Positions 11,614 through 13,276 of a stretch of DNA of 13,276 bases are shown here, in pieces; position 1 is the first letter of the stretch; the number at the start of each line of letters is the position of its first letter. The notes below the pieces were generated by a model. The model was not told where the DNA came from. It saw only the letters and a program-made list of their open reading frames with translations, and ran no database searches. This stretch comes from Treponema sp. UBA4319 (GTDB taxonomy: Bacteria > Spirochaetota > Spirochaetia > Treponematales > Treponemataceae): positions 1-13,276 of the forward strand of contig DGUD01000219.1 of assembly GCA_002393865.1 (NCBI GenBank). Direction: 5' to 3'. The position numbers and the translations under genes were made by a program.

Positions 11614-13276
11614 ATGAAGAAGAAGACGGGTATAGCGATAACAGCCGCTTTTCTGCTCGTGTCCGCGCTGGCGCTCTGCGTCTGCGGCACATGCTCCCGG
11701 AAGGCACAGCTTGCGGACGGGGAGTGGAGCGGCAGCGCCGAGGGGCGCAACGGGCCGCTTGAGCTTGTCCTGACGGTGCGGGACGGCAAAATTGCCGCTG
11801 CCCGCGTTGTCTCCGAGAGCGAGACGGATTTCGCAAAGCCCGCGGAGGCGGATATCATCGCGCAGGCGGTAAAGAAGAACAGCGCCGACGGACTTGATGT
11901 GGTTTCCGGCGCGACGATTACGTCAAAGGCGACCATGCAGGCGCTCAAGGCGGCCATCGCAAAGGCGCAGGGAATCGCCCCCGCTGCTGCCGCCCCCACT
12001 GGAGCCGCGTCCTGCGACATCGTGGTCATCGGTGCCGGCGGCGCGGGGCTTTCCGCCGCGACGGAGGCTGCTGGCAGCGGCGCGAAGGTCATCGTGCTGG
12101 AGAAGATGGGCATTGCCGGCGGCAACACGAATTCCGCGACAGGCGGTCTGAACGCGTCCGAGACTTCCGTGCAGAAGAAGCTGGGCATCGCCGATACGAA
12201 CGAGCAGTATTATCAGGACACGATGAAGGGCGGCTACAACCTGAACGACCCTGAGCTTGTGCGCACTATGGTGGAGAAATCCGCGGAGACCGTGGACTGG
12301 CTCATGGGGCTCGGTGCGGATTTGAGCGACGTGGGCAAGATGGCCGGCTCCACGAACAAGCGCACGCACCGCCCGCAGGGCGGCGGAGCAATCGGCGTGC
12401 ATCTGGTACCCGTGCTGCAGGCTGCCGCAGAAAAAGCTGGCGCGGAAATCCGCTTTAACAGCAGGGTGACCGATGTCGCCCGCGACGGCTCGCTCTTTGC
12501 GGTGTCCGTCAGTTCTGGCACAGGGGATTATATTGTGCGCGCGAAGGCCGTCATCATTGCGAGCGGCGGATTCGGCGCGAACCCGGAGATGGTGGTGCGC
12601 TACCAGCCGGGGCTCGCGGGATTCGGCACGACGAACCACAAAGGCGCCACCGGCGACGCATTTGCGTGGGTGCAGAAATTCAACGCGGAGCTCGTGCAGA
12701 TGGAGCAGATTCAGACGCACCCGACCGTAGTTCCTGGCAACGGGCTGATGATTACCGAGGCAGTGCGCGGCAACGGTGCCATCATGGTGAACCGGGAAGG
12801 TATGCGCTTCAACAACGAGATGGCGACCCGCGACGTTATGTCCGAGGCCATCCTGCGGCAGACGGGCAAGACTTCCTACCTTCTCTTCGATCAGGGAATC
12901 CGCGAGTCGCTCAAAGCGATTGACGGCTATGCCAGGCAGGGGCTGCTGACGGAAGCCGATACGCTTGCCGGTCTTGCGGACAAGCTGGGAATGCCGGCCG
13001 CCGCGCTGGAAGAGAGCGTCGCCTCCTATAACCGCATGCAGGCTGCCGGGAACGACACGGAATTCGGCCGCGCCGGGAGCGATATGCCCCGTCCGGTTGC
13101 GACCGCACCGTTCTATGCGGTCGAGGTTGGCCCTGCGGTTCATCACACGATGGGCGGCATCAAGATAAACACTGCCGCGCAGGTCATCGACCACGATGGC
13201 GCCGCGGTGCCGGGGCTTTTTGCGGCCGGCGAGGTGACGGGCGGCGTGCATGGCGGCAACCGTCTGGGCGGCAACG
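11614..13276 (+). CDS. Flavoprotein of the fumarate reductase / flavocytochrome c family with FMN-binding domain (3' end cut)
   Basis: The gene runs off the window; 554 residues are visible. An AGGAGG (11601-11606) lies 7 nt before the ATG. A Lys-rich start and hydrophobic segment (5-25) with Cys 22, 24 and 27 is a secretion signal, perhaps a lipoprotein signal although no classical lipobox is present. Residues about 35-118 are an FMN-binding domain with SGATITS (98-104), the motif at which ApbE attaches FMN to a threonine (expected T103). A Pro/Ala linker leads to the FAD domain, with VVIGAGGAGLSAA (137-149). Active-site residues of soluble fumarate reductases are all seen: QTHPT (H369), MITEAVRG (M379, E382, R385), TRD (R406), HHTMGG (H510/H511) and GNRLGG (R550). 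This pattern fits fumarate better than urocanate, but related substrates cannot be excluded. No heme-binding CXXCH is present in the visible part. It acts outside the cytoplasmic membrane as an electron acceptor step in anaerobic metabolism. Confidence 0.93.
   Translation, partial: MKKKTGIAITAAFLLVSALALCVCGTCSRKAQLADGEWSGSAEGRNGPLELVLTVRDGKIAAARVVSESETDFAKPAEADIIAQAVKKNSADGLDVVSGATITSKATMQALKAAIAKAQGIAPAAAAPTGAASCDIVVIGAGGAGLSAATEAAGSGAKVIVLEKMGIAGGNTNSATGGLNASETSVQKKLGIADTNEQYYQDTMKGGYNLNDPELVRTMVEKSAETVDWLMGLGADLSDVGKMAGSTNKRTHRPQGGGAIGVHLVPVLQAAAEKAGAEIRFNSRVTDVARDGSLFAVSVSSGTGDYIVRAKAVIIASGGFGANPEMVVRYQPGLAGFGTTNHKGATGDAFAWVQKFNAELVQMEQIQTHPTVVPGNGLMITEAVRGNGAIMVNREGMRFNNEMATRDVMSEAILRQTGKTSYLLFDQGIRESLKAIDGYARQGLLTEADTLAGLADKLGMPAAALEESVASYNRMQAAGNDTEFGRAGSDMPRPVATAPFYAVEVGPAVHHTMGGIKINTAAQVIDHDGAAVPGLFAAGEVTGGVHGGNRLGGN

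Noticed and set aside
11923..13251. Long minus-strand open frame (442 codons)
   Set aside because: It is antisense to the FMN/FAD flavoprotein, which has all family motifs in the plus frame.

Overview
This 13.3 kb window is GC-rich bacterial chromosome, gene-dense, with ten protein genes and one tRNA. The gene types suggest a host-associated or anaerobic spirochaete of the Treponema kind (moderate confidence, by inference). They include a membrane HD-GYP protein, a two-domain CRP-like regulator with a helical-repeat linker, a DUF4349 lipoprotein, a fumarate-reductase-type flavoprotein with an FMN domain, and several membrane proteins I cannot name. No phage, insertion sequence, plasmid or CRISPR feature is visible.

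Layout. 104-2491 (-): HD-GYP c-di-GMP phosphodiesterase with a membrane sensor and an unusual duplicated C-terminal domain. 2680-3093 (+): small four-helix membrane protein, divergently transcribed and closed by a strong terminator. 3255-4193 (-): DUF4349 lipoprotein. 4405-5325 (-): PHP-family phosphoesterase. 5414-6709 (+): CRP-like regulator. 7816-9201 and 6890-7819 (-): MATE transporter and glutamyl-Q tRNA(Asp) synthetase, overlapping by ATGA. 9428-10093 and 10097-11179 (+): two adjacent membrane-anchored proteins with apparently related extracytoplasmic domains. 11232-11304 (-): tRNA-Thr(CGU) with its own promoter and terminator. 11614 to the window end (+): secreted FMN/FAD flavoprotein of the fumarate reductase / flavocytochrome c family, cut by the window edge.

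The genes look like separate transcription units. c-di-GMP turnover (HD-GYP) and the CRP-like protein are the regulatory elements. GluQ and tRNA-Thr belong to translation. The flavoprotein is probably anaerobic respiration or electron disposal outside the cytoplasmic membrane. I see no single pathway linking them.

Two non-coding patterns stand out. First, four promoters share a non-canonical -35 element, TAGCA(C/A/T), exactly 17 bp from a good -10. In two of them (HD-GYP and MATE) the -10 ends 6 nt before the ATG, which predicts leaderless mRNAs. Second, a 22-bp repeat family (constant 14-mer plus an 8-bp variable part) forms intergenic arrays that bracket the MATE-gluQ operon in inverted orientation, with diverged relatives at 3-32 and 9259-9279. 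These, with the duplicated HD-GYP tail, are the most novel-looking items; no complete undescribed defence or metabolic system is evident.
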